Positions 49,677 through 58,995 of a stretch of 64,000 nt of DNA are shown here, one piece after another. The stretch covers positions 62,001 to 126,000 of the forward strand of contig NZ_JAHBYD010000008.1 in the NCBI RefSeq assembly GCF_019636135.1, written 5' to 3'. Every line of letters begins with the position of its first letter. Position 1 is the first letter of the stretch. Made by a program: the position numbers and the translations under genes. The notes below the pieces were generated by a model, which saw only the letters and a list, made by a program, of their open reading frames with translations, did no database searches and was not told the DNA's origin. The stretch comes from Phenylobacterium sp. Lineage in GTDB: Bacteria > Pseudomonadota > Alphaproteobacteria > Caulobacterales > Caulobacteraceae.

Positions 49677-50285
49677 TCACGCCGCCACGGCGTCCGGCGT
49701 GAACGATGCACGGCCGCCGCCGCTCGACCAGCCCGCGAGCGCCTCGGCGCAGACGCGCTTGCCGCGCACCAGGTGCTTTTCCAGCGTGCTCACCGAGATC
49801 CCGAGGCTGTCGGACATCTGCTTGTAGGACAGCTCCTGGACGGTCCGGAGCTCGATCACCTGGCGGCAGCGCGGCGGCAGGCTGGCGAGCGCCCGGACGT
49901 AGGCCGTCTCCTGCTCGCGGGCGATGATCGCCTCCTCGGCCGTCGGCGTGGGCGATTCCGGCTGCGCCTCGTCGAGAATGGGCGCGGCGCGGTCGATGAC
50001 GCCGTTGCGCCGGCTGCGCAGCCGGTTCAGCGCCAGGCGATAGCTGGTCTTGAACAGGACCGCGCGCGGATGGGCGTAGTCGTCCAGGCTGCCCTGCCGG
50101 TGCAGTCGCAGGAAGGCCTCCTGGGCCACGTCCTCGGCGTCGGCCTCCGCCTTCAGGATTCTGGTCAGATAGATCCGCAGGTTCGTGAATTCGGATCGGT
50201 AGAGGTCGGCCAGGACCCGCGATGCGGAGGACCGGCGCGACGAATCCGAAATCCCGGCGCCCTGGCCGAACCCGCTCTCGTCCAC
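49677..50285 (-). CDS. ECF (FecI-like) sigma factor
   Basis: About 202 residues. Region 2 is DLYRSEFTNLRIYLTRILKA with DAEDVAQEAFLRLHRQGSLD; region 4 is SLPPRCRQVIELRTVQELSY with QMSDSLGISVSTLEKHLVRG. This is the FecI-like group, which usually answers to a TonB receptor through FecR. No anti-sigma gene is adjacent. The start is uncertain: GTG 50285, GTG 50294 or ATG 50369 are in frame. It begins a probable operon with the ligase, SnoaL-like, PhyH 2 and hydratase genes. Confidence 0.8.
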   Translation of the reverse strand: MDESGFGQGAGISDSSRRSSASRVLADLYRSEFTNLRIYLTRILKAEADAEDVAQEAFLRLHRQGSLDDYAHPRAVLFKTSYRLALNRLRSRRNGVIDRAAPILDEAQPESPTPTAEEAIIAREQETAYVRALASLPPRCRQVIELRTVQELSYKQMSDSLGISVSTLEKHLVRGKRVCAEALAGWSSGGGRASFTPDAVAA

Positions 50286-50441
50286 CCCGTCCACGAGCCC
50301 CTCCCTGTCCCATGCCGAGTCGGATTCGACTCGTGGGTCGAACAGCCAACTCACGGGTAGGCATGTCATCCCTCTAGTCGAACCGCTGTCAACGGGTATT
50401 ATCGCTGCGGGGCGCCAGTTGCGTCGGCTCGGGGTGTTGGA

Positions 50442-51086
50442 ATGGCGAAGGCGAAGCCGAAGCGGCCGTGGGGTGAAGCCATCCAGGATCGCGGCGAGCA
50501 ATTCGAGATGAAGCGTCAGGTGGTGTTGCGCACCGCCGCGCGGATCTACACCGAGCGCGGCTTTCACGAGACGACGCTGGCGGACATCGCCGACGAGCTG
50601 AACATCTCCAAGCCGACGCTCTATTACTACTTCAAGAGCAAGGACGAGATCCTGTTCGAGTGCCATCGGATCGGCATCGAGGCGATCACCGACGGCGAGA
50701 CGCCGATGCCGCCGCCCGGTCAAGGCACCGCCCGCGAACGCCTGCACGAGTTCCTGCGCCGCTACGTGCGCATGGTCGTCGACGACTTCGGCACCTGCCT
50801 GGTGATGACCGGCACCAACGCCCTGGAGCCGGAGAATCGCGCCGAGGTGGTCGGCGGCCGGCGGCAGATCGACGGCATGCTGCGCGCGATCCTGGACGAG
50901 GGCGGCCTCGACGGCAGCCTGGTCTGCCCCGACCCCAAGGTCACCGCGATGTTCATCTTCGGCGCGATGAACTGGATCCCGCACTGGTATCATCGCGACG
51001 GCCCGATCACGGTCGAGGAGCTGACCGACCGGCTGGCCGCCTTCGTCGACCAGGCCCTGCCGCCGGGGCCCGCTGCAGGCGCGTGA
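50442..51086 (+). CDS. TetR regulator, divergent from the ECF-ligase unit
   Basis: 214 residues. Helix-turn-helix in TTLADIADELNISKPTLYYY followed by FKSKDEILFECHRIGIEAI; the C-terminal domain is of the TetR_C type found in acyl-CoA-responsive regulators such as KstR2 (FADQALPPGP-type end). Its position opposite the sigma/ligase operon suggests control of the acyl-CoA cluster by a CoA-thioester; that is inference. Confidence 0.85.
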   Translation: MAKAKPKRPWGEAIQDRGEQFEMKRQVVLRTAARIYTERGFHETTLADIADELNISKPTLYYYFKSKDEILFECHRIGIEAITDGETPMPPPGQGTARERLHEFLRRYVRMVVDDFGTCLVMTGTNALEPENRAEVVGGRRQIDGMLRAILDEGGLDGSLVCPDPKVTAMFIFGAMNWIPHWYHRDGPITVEELTDRLAAFVDQALPPGPAAGA

Positions 51087-51244
51087 CGACGGCGGCCGCG
51101 CGCCACGAACGTCCGCGCCGCGCCGTGCGGAACGCACGTCCCGATTGAGGAAATCGCTCTGCGCCGTGTCTATCAAGACGGCCCCGGGGTTGCTCGGTCC
51201 CGCCGCGAAGGCGGCGGTGGCGCCCGCTTGCGCTTATACGAGAT

Positions 51245-51256
51245 TTGTGATCACAA
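51245..51256. promoter_or_regulatory. Operator TTGTGATCACAA before the kinase gene
   Basis: A perfect 12-bp palindrome just downstream of a TTATACG -10-like hexamer and 28 bp before the kinase start. The core TGTGATCACA recurs at 56004-56013 before the TonB receptor of the second block, and a 9-of-10 match lies at 55871-55880. GntR/FCD regulators commonly bind such short palindromes; the GntR gene at 53645 is the candidate. Confidence 0.6.
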
Positions 51257-51283
51257 GAAACGAAGAAGTTTGAAGGCCAGGTG

Positions 51284-52324
51284 ATGTTCGAAGGCGGCGG
51301 CGTGTTGGAACGCGTAGATGCCCAGGTTCCGGAGACCGAGGTCGAACGCCGCGCCGAGCGCACGTTCGGCGTCCGTGGCCGCGCCGAGCGGCTGACCGGC
51401 GAGCGCGACCAGAACTTCCGCCTGCAGGCCGAGGGCGGCGAGGCCTACATCCTCAAGATCAGCAACTCGGCCGAGGACGCGCCCGTCACCGACCTGCAGA
51501 CGCGGGCCCTGCTGCACATGGCCGCCGCCGACCCGGGCCTGCCGGCGCCCAAGGTGCAGCCGGCGCTGGACGGCGCGCCCCAGGCGCGCTGGACCCTGCC
51601 GCAGGGCGAGACCTGCGTCGTGCGGCTGTTCACCTTCCTCGAAGGCATGCCGCTGTACCGGGCCGAGGCCACGCCGGCGCTGCTCTGCGCGGTGGGCGAG
51701 GCGCTGGCCCGCGTCGATCTGGCCCTGGCCGACTTCCGCCATCCCGCCGACGGCCACGACCTGCTCTGGGACCTGCAGCACGCCGTGCGCCTGCGCGAGC
51801 TGGCCGGGGCCATCGACGACGCCGACGTCCGCGGCTTGGCCGAGGCGGGGCTGGCGCTCTTCGCCGAGGCGGCCGCGCCGAAGCTGCCGGCCCTGCGCGC
51901 CCAGCTCATCCACAACGACCTCAATCCGCACAACGTGCTGGTGGCGGCCGACGGCGCGCCCGTGGTGACCGGCATCCTCGACCTCGGCGACGCCGTGCGC
52001 GCGCCCCTCGTCAACGACGTGGCGGTGGCCGCCGCCTACCACGTCGGCGACGGCGCCGACCCGCTGGGCGGCGTCGCAGCCCTGCTCCGCGGCTTTCATC
52101 GCGCCTGCCCGCTGCAGGACGCCGAGCTCGACGTGCTGGTCCCGCTGATCGTCGGGCGCATGGCCATGACCGCCGCCATCACCTCATGGCGCGCCAGGAG
52201 CCACGCCGGCAATCGCGACTACATCTTCCGCAATCTCCCGGCCTCGGTGACCGGCCTGCGCCAGCTCCTGGGCCTCGGCCCGGACGCGGCCGCCGGGCGG
52301 CTGCGCGCCGCGCTGGAGGGCTGA
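51284..52324 (+). CDS. APH-family small-molecule kinase (hydroxylysine-kinase-like)
   Basis: About 346 residues of aminoglycoside phosphotransferase fold. The ATP site is seen in [20 protein letters not shown], the catalytic loop is [13 protein letters not shown] (H-x-D-x4-N) and the metal aspartate ILDLGDAV. Enzymes of this fold in linkage with a class III aminotransferase include hydroxylysine kinase, which phosphorylates an amino-alcohol. GTG 51281 is an alternative start two codons upstream. The next gene begins four bases after its stop. Confidence 0.85.
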   Translation: MFEGGGVLERVDAQVPETEVERRAERTFGVRGRAERLTGERDQNFRLQAEGGEAYILKISNSAEDAPVTDLQTRALLHMAAADPGLPAPKVQPALDGAPQARWTLPQGETCVVRLFTFLEGMPLYRAEATPALLCAVGEALARVDLALADFRHPADGHDLLWDLQHAVRLRELAGAIDDADVRGLAEAGLALFAEAAAPKLPALRAQLIHNDLNPHNVLVAADGAPVVTGILDLGDAVRAPLVNDVAVAAAYHVGDGADPLGGVAALLRGFHRACPLQDAELDVLVPLIVGRMAMTAAITSWRARSHAGNRDYIFRNLPASVTGLRQLLGLGPDAAAGRLRAALEG

Positions 52325-52327
52325 CCC

Positions 52328-53632
52328 ATGACCATGATCAACGCCTACGACGGGGCGGCAGCCGGCCTCTCGGCGGAGGACCGGGCGCTGTTGGCGCGCC
52401 GCGAGCGCGTGCTGGGGCCGGCCTACCGGCTCTTCTACGAGACGCCCCTGCACGTGGTGCGCGGCGAGGGCGTATGGCTCTACGACAAGGCCGGCCGCCG
52501 CTACCTCGACGCCTACAACAACGTGGCTTCGGTCGGCCATTCGCGGCCCGAGGTGGTGGAGGCGATCGCGGCGCAGGCGGCGGTGCTCAACACCCACACC
52601 CGCTACCTGCACGAAGGCGTGGTGGCCTACGCCGAGGCGCTGCTCGCGACCTTCCCGGCCGAGCTGGCGAACCTGATGCTGACGTGTACGGGGAGCGAGG
52701 CCAACGACCTGGCGCTCCGCATCGCGCGCACGGTCACCGGCGGCCGGGGGCTGATCGTCACCGAGCTGGCCTACCACGGCGTCACCGCCGCCATCGCCGG
52801 CGCCTCGCCCTCGCTCGGGCCCGGCAATCCGCTCGGACCCGACGTGTGGACCGTCCCCGCGCCGGTCAGTCCCGCCACCGGCGCCGACGTGGGCCGCCAG
52901 TTCGCCGACGGGGTCTCGCGCGCGCTCGGGGACATGCGGGCCAAGGGCGTGCGCCCCGCGGCCCTGCTGGTCGACACCATCTTCTCCAGCGACGGCGTGT
53001 TCGCCGATCCGCCGGGATTCCTCACCGAAGCCGCCGGGCGGATCCGCGCCGCGGGCGGCCTGTTCATCGCCGACGAGGTGCAGGCCGGCTTCGGCCGCGT
53101 CGGGCCGCAGATGTGGGGCTTCGCGCGCCACGGCCTGGTCCCGGACATCGTCACCATGGGCAAGCCCATGGGCAACGGCCATCCCGTCGCCGGTCTGGTC
53201 GTCCGCCACGAGCACGCGGCGGCCTTCGGGGCCGCCGTGCGCTATTTCAACACCTTCGGCGGCAACCCCGTGTCGTGCGCCGCGGCCATGGCGGTGCTGA
53301 AGGTGATCCAGGGCGAGCGGCTGGCCGAGAACAGCGGCGTCGTCGGCGACCGGCTCCGCGCCGGCCTCGACGCCCTCCGACAGCGCCACTCGCGGGTGGG
53401 CGAGGTGCGCGGCGCCGGCCTCTTCATCGGCGTCGATCTCGAGCGGCCGTCGGGCGAGCCCGCGCCCGAGGCCGCGACCGCCGTGGTCAACCACATGCGC
53501 GACGCGGGCGTGCTGATCAGCGCCACCGGCCCCGGCGGCAACATCCTGAAGATTCGACCGCCGCTGGTGTTCAAACCCGAACACGCCGATATCCTGCTGG
53601 GCGCCTTGAGCGAGGCGTTGGATGCGATCTGA
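52328..53632 (+). CDS. Class III PLP enzyme (aminotransferase or phospho-lyase)
   Basis: 434 residues. LDAYNNVASVGHSRPEVVEA, LMLTCTGSEANDLALRIART, IADEVQAGFGRVGPQMWGFA (Asp249) and TMGKPMGNGHPVAG with Lys279 mark fold-type I, class III. Members include omega-aminotransferases and the phospho-lyases that act on phosphoethanolamine or phosphohydroxylysine. The tight linkage to a kinase and an aldehyde dehydrogenase favours the phospho-lyase reading. Which activity holds cannot be read from sequence alone. Confidence 0.85.
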   Translation: MTMINAYDGAAAGLSAEDRALLARRERVLGPAYRLFYETPLHVVRGEGVWLYDKAGRRYLDAYNNVASVGHSRPEVVEAIAAQAAVLNTHTRYLHEGVVAYAEALLATFPAELANLMLTCTGSEANDLALRIARTVTGGRGLIVTELAYHGVTAAIAGASPSLGPGNPLGPDVWTVPAPVSPATGADVGRQFADGVSRALGDMRAKGVRPAALLVDTIFSSDGVFADPPGFLTEAAGRIRAAGGLFIADEVQAGFGRVGPQMWGFARHGLVPDIVTMGKPMGNGHPVAGLVVRHEHAAAFGAAVRYFNTFGGNPVSCAAAMAVLKVIQGERLAENSGVVGDRLRAGLDALRQRHSRVGEVRGAGLFIGVDLERPSGEPAPEAATAVVNHMRDAGVLISATGPGGNILKIRPPLVFKPEHADILLGALSEALDAI

Positions 53633-53644
53633 TCGGGTGACGGC

Positions 53645-54355
53645 ATGCCGCTGAGACGGACATCCCTCGAGACCACGACGGCGTCGGGGTTGCCCGAGTT
53701 CGGCCGCCTGGACCGCGCGACCCTGCAGACCCAGGCCTACCAGCAGCTTCGCAAGGCGGTGATGGGCGGGGTGTTCCGGCCGGGCACGGTGATCACCATC
53801 CGGGCCGCGGCGGACGCGCTGGGCACCAGCCCCATGCCGGTGCGCGCCGCCCTGCAGCGGCTGGAGGCCGAGGGCGCCCTGGTCGCCCGGGGCAGCAAGC
53901 GCACGCTGGAGATCCCCAATCTCAGCATCGAGGAGTACCATGAGCTCCGCGACATCCGGATCGTGCTCGAGGGCCTGGCCGCCGAGCGCGCCGTGGCCAA
54001 CATCGAGGCCGCCGAGTTGCAGGAGGTCGAGCGCAACTGCCGGGCCATGCAGGAGGCCGCCGACGCCGGCGACCGCGAAGGCTACGTCCGCGCCAACTGG
54101 ACCTTCCACCTGTCGATCTACCGGGCCAGCCACATGGAGAGCCTGGTGGCCATGATCGAGGGGCTCTGGCTGCGGGTCGGCCCCTACGTGCAGCTCATGA
54201 TGCCCGACCGGAAGAGCATGGTCGCCTCCATGCCCGACCATTGGCACATGGTCGAGGCGCTGAAGCAGCGCGACGGCCGCGCCGCCAGCCAGGCGATCGC
54301 CGACGACATCAGCCACTCCGCGGTGAACCTGATGAAAGTCCTCAAGCACCGTTGA
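53645..54355 (+). CDS. GntR-family (FCD) regulator
   Basis: 236 residues. The winged helix LQTQAYQQLRKAVMGGVFRP, ITIRAAADALGTSPMPVRAA and LQRLEAEGALVARGSKRTLE is followed by an FCD domain (LSIEEYHELRDIRIVLEGLA, NWTFHLSIYRASHMESLVAM with the metal-binding His, HWHMVEALKQRDGRAASQAI). It responds to carboxylates or amino-acid derivatives in relatives. The gene lies inside the kinase operon and probably regulates it and the TonB/ABC block through TGTGATCACA sites. Confidence 0.9.
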   Translation: MPLRRTSLETTTASGLPEFGRLDRATLQTQAYQQLRKAVMGGVFRPGTVITIRAAADALGTSPMPVRAALQRLEAEGALVARGSKRTLEIPNLSIEEYHELRDIRIVLEGLAAERAVANIEAAELQEVERNCRAMQEAADAGDREGYVRANWTFHLSIYRASHMESLVAMIEGLWLRVGPYVQLMMPDRKSMVASMPDHWHMVEALKQRDGRAASQAIADDISHSAVNLMKVLKHR

Positions 54356-54405
54356 GGCGGGCGCCCCTGGGGCGCCTTCACATCCCGACCTGAAGAGATC
54401 CACCG

Positions 54406-55875
54406 ATGTCCGAGGCGACGGCGCCGGAGCGCGCCCGCATGGCCCTGACGCGTCCCGACCTGATCCGCGAAGCCTGTTTCATCGGCGGCGCCTGGACGGG
54501 CGCGCCCGCGCTGGCGGTGACCAACCCCGCCACGGGCGGCCTGATCGGACGGGTCCCCGACCTGGGCGGCGCCGAGGCGCAGGCTGCGGTGGCCGCGGCC
54601 GAGGCGGCCCTGCCGGCCTGGCGTTCGGCCACGGCCCGGACGCGGGCCGAGGCGCTGCGGCGCTGGTTCGACCTGATCGTCGCCAACGCCGAGGACCTGG
54701 CGCGGCTCCTCACCGCCGAGCAGGGCAAGCCCCTGGCCGAGGCCCGTGGCGAGATCGCCTACGCGGCCAGCTTCGTCGAATGGTTCGCCGAGGAGGCCAA
54801 GCGGGCCTACGGCGAGGTCACCCCCGCCGCCGCCGACCGCCGCATCGTGACGCTGAAGCAGCCGGTGGGCGTCGCCGCCGCCGTCACGCCCTGGAACTTC
54901 CCCGCCGCGATGGTGACGCGCAAGGCCGCCCCGGCGCTGGCCGCCGGCTGCACGATGGTGGTCAAGCCGTCGGAACTCACGCCGTTCTCGGCCCTGGCCC
55001 TGGCGGTGCTGGCCGAAGAGGCCGGCGTCCCGGCGGGCGTGCTCAACGTGGTCACGGGCGACGCGGCGGCGATCGGCGCGGTGCTCACCGGCGACCCGCG
55101 GGTGCGCAAGTTCAGCTTCACCGGCTCCACCCGCGTGGGCAAGCTGCTGGCCGCGCAGTGCGCCGGCACCGTGAAGCGGGTGTCGCTGGAGCTGGGCGGC
55201 AATGCGCCGTTCCTGGTGTTCGACGACGCCGACCTGGACGCCGCGGTGGAGGGGGCCGTCGCGTCGAAGTTCCGCAACACCGGCCAGACCTGCGTGTGCG
55301 CCAACCGGTTCCTCGTCCAGGCCGGGATCTACGACGCCTTCGCCACGGCGCTGGCGGCGCGGGTCGAGCGCCTCGTGGTGGGCGACGGCCTAGCCGGGCC
55401 CAGCGACCAGGGGCCGCTGATCAACCTGGCGGGCCGCGAGAAGGTCGCGGCGCATGTCGCCGACGCCCTGGCGCAGGGCGCGGCCCTGGCGACGGGCGGC
55501 GCGCCGCTGGCGGGCGAGGGCGCCTTCTACCGCCCCACCGTCCTGCGCGAGGTGCCGGCGACGGCGCTGCTCTGCCGCGAGGAGACCTTCGGGCCGGTGG
55601 CGGGGCTGGTGCGGTTCTCCACGGAGGCCGAGGCCGTGGCGCTGGCCAACGACACGCCGGCGGGCCTGGCGGCCTATGTCTTCACCCGCGACGTCGGCCG
55701 CGCCTGGCGGGTGGGGGAGGCGCTGGAGTACGGCATGGTCGGCGTGAACACCGGCTCGATCTCCACCGAGGTCGCGCCGTTCGGCGGGATCAAGGAATCC
55801 GGCGTCGGCCGCGAGGGCTCGCGCCATGGGCTGGACGAGTATCTCGAACTGAAGACCCTCACCCTGGCGATGTGA
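54406..55875 (+). CDS. GabD-like NAD(P)+ semialdehyde dehydrogenase
   Basis: 489 residues. TPWNFPAAMVTRKAAPALAA with Asn164, SLELGGNAPFLVFDDADLDA with Glu262, and FRNTGQTCVCANRF with Cys296 (second Cys298, as in succinate-semialdehyde dehydrogenases). EQGKPLAEARGEIAYAASFV is a GabD signature. It would oxidise a semialdehyde released by the class III enzyme to the acid. The GTG-like TGTGATCACG overlapping its stop may be incidental. Confidence 0.9.
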   Translation: MSEATAPERARMALTRPDLIREACFIGGAWTGAPALAVTNPATGGLIGRVPDLGGAEAQAAVAAAEAALPAWRSATARTRAEALRRWFDLIVANAEDLARLLTAEQGKPLAEARGEIAYAASFVEWFAEEAKRAYGEVTPAAADRRIVTLKQPVGVAAAVTPWNFPAAMVTRKAAPALAAGCTMVVKPSELTPFSALALAVLAEEAGVPAGVLNVVTGDAAAIGAVLTGDPRVRKFSFTGSTRVGKLLAAQCAGTVKRVSLELGGNAPFLVFDDADLDAAVEGAVASKFRNTGQTCVCANRFLVQAGIYDAFATALAARVERLVVGDGLAGPSDQGPLINLAGREKVAAHVADALAQGAALATGGAPLAGEGAFYRPTVLREVPATALLCREETFGPVAGLVRFSTEAEAVALANDTPAGLAAYVFTRDVGRAWRVGEALEYGMVGVNTGSISTEVAPFGGIKESGVGREGSRHGLDEYLELKTLTLAM

Positions 55876-55973
55876 TCACGGATCGCAAGGGGCCGAGACT
55901 GCCCCGGCGCCGGCATTCCCTTGCCCACGAAGCGGGCAGCGCCGCCTGTGGCCGGCCCTGTTGCCGCGCTCCG

Positions 55974-56013
55974 TTGACATCTGTTATCCCACATGTCGAT
56001 ATCTGTGATCACA
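55974..56013 (+). promoter_or_regulatory. Promoter and GntR-type operator before the second TonB receptor
   Basis: TTGACA (55974-55979) is followed at 18-bp spacing by GATATC (55998-56003) and then by the palindrome TGTGATCACA (56004-56013), placed to overlap the transcription start. The palindrome equals the core of the operator before the kinase gene. Confidence 0.6.
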
Positions 56014-56084
56014 AAACCTATGAAGCCGACGGGCTTCGCGGCACAGCAGGCGCAGCCGTCCGGCTGCGGGGGAAAGGGTTAGCC

Positions 56085-58937
56085 ATGCGCACTCATTGGA
56101 TCTCCGCGTCGGCGCTGACGCTCGGCGCGCTCATCGCCACCGCCGCCCAGGCCCAGGCCAGGGCCGACGCCGCCCCGGGCGAGGTGGACGAGGTGGTGGT
56201 CACCGGCTCCCGCCTGTCGCAGACGGCGATCACCTCGCCGACGCCCGTGCTCGCGGTGACCAGCGAGGCGCTGAAGCAGGCCGGCACCGAGAACGTCGCC
56301 GACGTGCTGACCGAACTGGGCTCGATCGGCGTGGGCCGCACCGACACCAACAGCCAGAACAACTACGCTCTGGCCGCCATGAACCTGGTGGACCTGCGCA
56401 AGCTGGGCTTCAACCGCACGCTGACCCTCGTCAACGGCCGCCGGCAGGTGGCGGGCGACATCTTCAGCAACGCCGTCGACCTCAACTCCATTCCCGCCAC
56501 GCTGGTCGAGCGGGTCGAGGTGGTGACGGGCGGGACCTCGGCCATCTACGGCGCAGACGCCGTCTCGGGCGTCATCAACGTCATCCTCAAGAAGGACTTC
56601 GACGGCTTCGAGGCCCGCGTGCGCGGCGGCGTCGCCTCACGCGGCGACGCCGAGAGCTTCGGCGTCTCGCTGACCGGCGGCCAGAACTTCGCGGACAGGC
56701 GCGGCAACATCACCGCGACCCTGGTCTACGACACCCAGGAAGGCGTGAAGGCGACCGCCCGCAGCTACGCGGTCAACGGCCTCAACTGGATCGTCAATCC
56801 GGCCAACCGCGCCTCCAACGACGGCGTGCCGAACCAGATCCTGCGGGAGCGGATCCGCTTCCTGGGCCCGCCCACCCAGTCGGGCTTCATCGATTTCGGC
56901 GGCGGCGCCTTCTACACCGTCAACCCCGACGGCCAGAGCGTGCGGCCCTTCGACTTCGGCGAGATCGGCAACCAGTCGGGCCGCAGCATCGGCGGCGACA
57001 ACGGCTTCTTCGAGAAATACGACAACCTGGCCCAGCCCTACGAGCGCATGGGCCTCAGCGCGAACCTGTCCTTCGAGGCGGCCGAGAACGTCCGCTTCTT
57101 CGCCGAGGGCCGCTACATCACCACGCACGTGGAGACCCGCTGGCAGCCGACGGCCGACTTCGAGTACGGCCCGCCCATCATCCTGGCCAGCAACCCCTAT
57201 GTGCCGGCCAACCTGCAGGCCATCCTGACCGCGGCCAACGCGCCCGCCTTCGCCTTCTACCGGGTCTATGAGGACTTCGGCCGCCGCGGCTCGGACAGCG
57301 ACCGCAGCACGCTGCAGTTCACCGCCGGCTTCGACGGCAAGGTGCTCGACCGCTTCAAGTACGAGGTGTTCGCGGGCTACGGGCGGACCAAGCTCGAGAC
57401 CCTCCTGGTCGACGGCCGCGACCAGGACCGCTTCCTGGAGTCGGTGAACGTGGCGCTGGTGAACGGCGCCCCCGCCTGCGCCGACGCCGCGGCCCGCGCC
57501 CGCGGTTGCATGCCGCTCAACGTGTTCAATCCCGCCGCGACGCCCCTCGGCATCGCCTACAGCCGGGTCAGCGACGTCTACAACGCCAGGAACACCCTGA
57601 AGATGGCCGGCGCCAACGTGACCGGCGACCTCTTCACCCTGCCGGCCGGGCCGGTGGCCGTGGCGCTCGGCGTCGAGGCCCGCCAGACCATCGCCGAGAC
57701 CATGCCCTCGCTCGCCGTCCAGCGCGGCCGCATCCAGATGCTGTTCGAAGGCCCGATCTACGGGAAGATCAACGTCAAGGAGGCCTTCGGCGAGGTGCGG
57801 GTCCCGCTGCTGAAGGACCTGCCGCTGGTCCACGAGCTGACCCTGCAGGCCGCCGGCCGGGTGTCGGACTACAACACCAGCGGCACGACCGAGACCTGGA
57901 ACGTGGGCGGCGTCTACAGCCCCGTCGAGTCGGTGCGCGTCCGGGTGATGCGCTCGAAGTCGGTGCGCGCGCCGAACGTGACCGAGTTGTTCGCCCCGCA
58001 GATCCAGGGCTTCCAGAACGTCACCGATCCCTGCAACGCGCCCACCATCAACGACAACGCCAACCGCCTGGCCAACTGCCGCGCCCTGGGGGTCCCGGCA
58101 GGCTTCGTGGCGACCACCGGCTCCAAGGCCGTGTTCGGCGGCGGCAACGGCGCGCTCACGCCCGAGACCGCCGACACCTGGACGGTGGGCGTGACCTTCG
58201 CCCCGGCCTTCCTCCCCGGCTTCAGCGCGACGGTCGACTGGTTCGACATCGACATCAGCGACGCGATCGGGGCGATCCCGGCGCAGACGGTGCTGAACAA
58301 CTGCGTCGACCTGGCCGTGGCGCCCGCCGCTAATCCGCTGTGCGGCGCCATCGTCCGCGACGCTGCGACCCGCCAGATCGTCAGCGTGTCGGGCAAGGCG
58401 CTGAACATCGGGGCGCTGAAGACCCGCGGCGTCGATTTCGCGCTCAACTACGGTTTCGCGCTCGAGACGTACGTGAGCCTGCCGGGCCGCGCCTACGTCA
58501 GCGTGAGCGGCACCTGGCTCGACAAGCTGCGCTCGCTCACCGACGCCAACAACCCGGCCTCGGAGAACCAGCTCGAGGACATGCTGGGCGTGCCGGAATG
58601 GGAGGTCTCGGGCTCGGCCACCTACCAGCTCGACAGGCTGGCCGTGACCTGGCGCACGCACTACCTCGCCAGCACCTTCGTCTATCCGTCGATCCTGCTG
58701 TCGGCGCCGCCGGTGTCGGACAACCTGGAGAAGCCGCGCACGGGCGCGGAGATCTATCACGACCTGTCGGTGAGCTACGACCTGACCGCGGGCACCAACG
58801 TGCGGTTCAACGTGAACAACATCTTCGACAACAAGCCGCCGAAGCGTGGGAACAATATCCACCAGGGGCTGAACAACGCCTCGATCTATCCGAACCTGGG
58901 GACCATGTTCTCGGCCGCCGTCACGCACCGGTTCTAG
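56085..58937 (+). CDS. TonB-dependent receptor of the amino-compound block
   Basis: 950 residues. A signal peptide (WISASALTLGALIATAAQAQ), then EVDEVVVTGSRLSQ, plug motifs LVNGRRQVAG and VVTGGTSAIYGADAVSGVIN, and a large barrel that ends ...SAAVTHRF. The long plug and barrel resemble receptors for large or oligomeric substrates in Caulobacterales. GGGGAAAGGG precedes the ATG. Shares its promoter operator with the kinase operon. Confidence 0.95.
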   Translation: MRTHWISASALTLGALIATAAQAQARADAAPGEVDEVVVTGSRLSQTAITSPTPVLAVTSEALKQAGTENVADVLTELGSIGVGRTDTNSQNNYALAAMNLVDLRKLGFNRTLTLVNGRRQVAGDIFSNAVDLNSIPATLVERVEVVTGGTSAIYGADAVSGVINVILKKDFDGFEARVRGGVASRGDAESFGVSLTGGQNFADRRGNITATLVYDTQEGVKATARSYAVNGLNWIVNPANRASNDGVPNQILRERIRFLGPPTQSGFIDFGGGAFYTVNPDGQSVRPFDFGEIGNQSGRSIGGDNGFFEKYDNLAQPYERMGLSANLSFEAAENVRFFAEGRYITTHVETRWQPTADFEYGPPIILASNPYVPANLQAILTAANAPAFAFYRVYEDFGRRGSDSDRSTLQFTAGFDGKVLDRFKYEVFAGYGRTKLETLLVDGRDQDRFLESVNVALVNGAPACADAAARARGCMPLNVFNPAATPLGIAYSRVSDVYNARNTLKMAGANVTGDLFTLPAGPVAVALGVEARQTIAETMPSLAVQRGRIQMLFEGPIYGKINVKEAFGEVRVPLLKDLPLVHELTLQAAGRVSDYNTSGTTETWNVGGVYSPVESVRVRVMRSKSVRAPNVTELFAPQIQGFQNVTDPCNAPTINDNANRLANCRALGVPAGFVATTGSKAVFGGGNGALTPETADTWTVGVTFAPAFLPGFSATVDWFDIDISDAIGAIPAQTVLNNCVDLAVAPAANPLCGAIVRDAATRQIVSVSGKALNIGALKTRGVDFALNYGFALETYVSLPGRAYVSVSGTWLDKLRSLTDANNPASENQLEDMLGVPEWEVSGSATYQLDRLAVTWRTHYLASTFVYPSILLSAPPVSDNLEKPRTGAEIYHDLSVSYDLTAGTNVRFNVNNIFDNKPPKRGNNIHQGLNNASIYPNLGTMFSAAVTHRF

Positions 58938-58995
58938 CCGTTTCCTGGCCTGCCCCCCGGCCTTGTGGTTCTGTTGCGTGAGTAGGGAGACGCTG

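Noticed and set aside
55871..55880. Third TGTGATCAC-type site at the end of the semialdehyde dehydrogenase gene
   Set aside because: It overlaps the stop codon, differs at one base and has no promoter elements around it. Probably chance.
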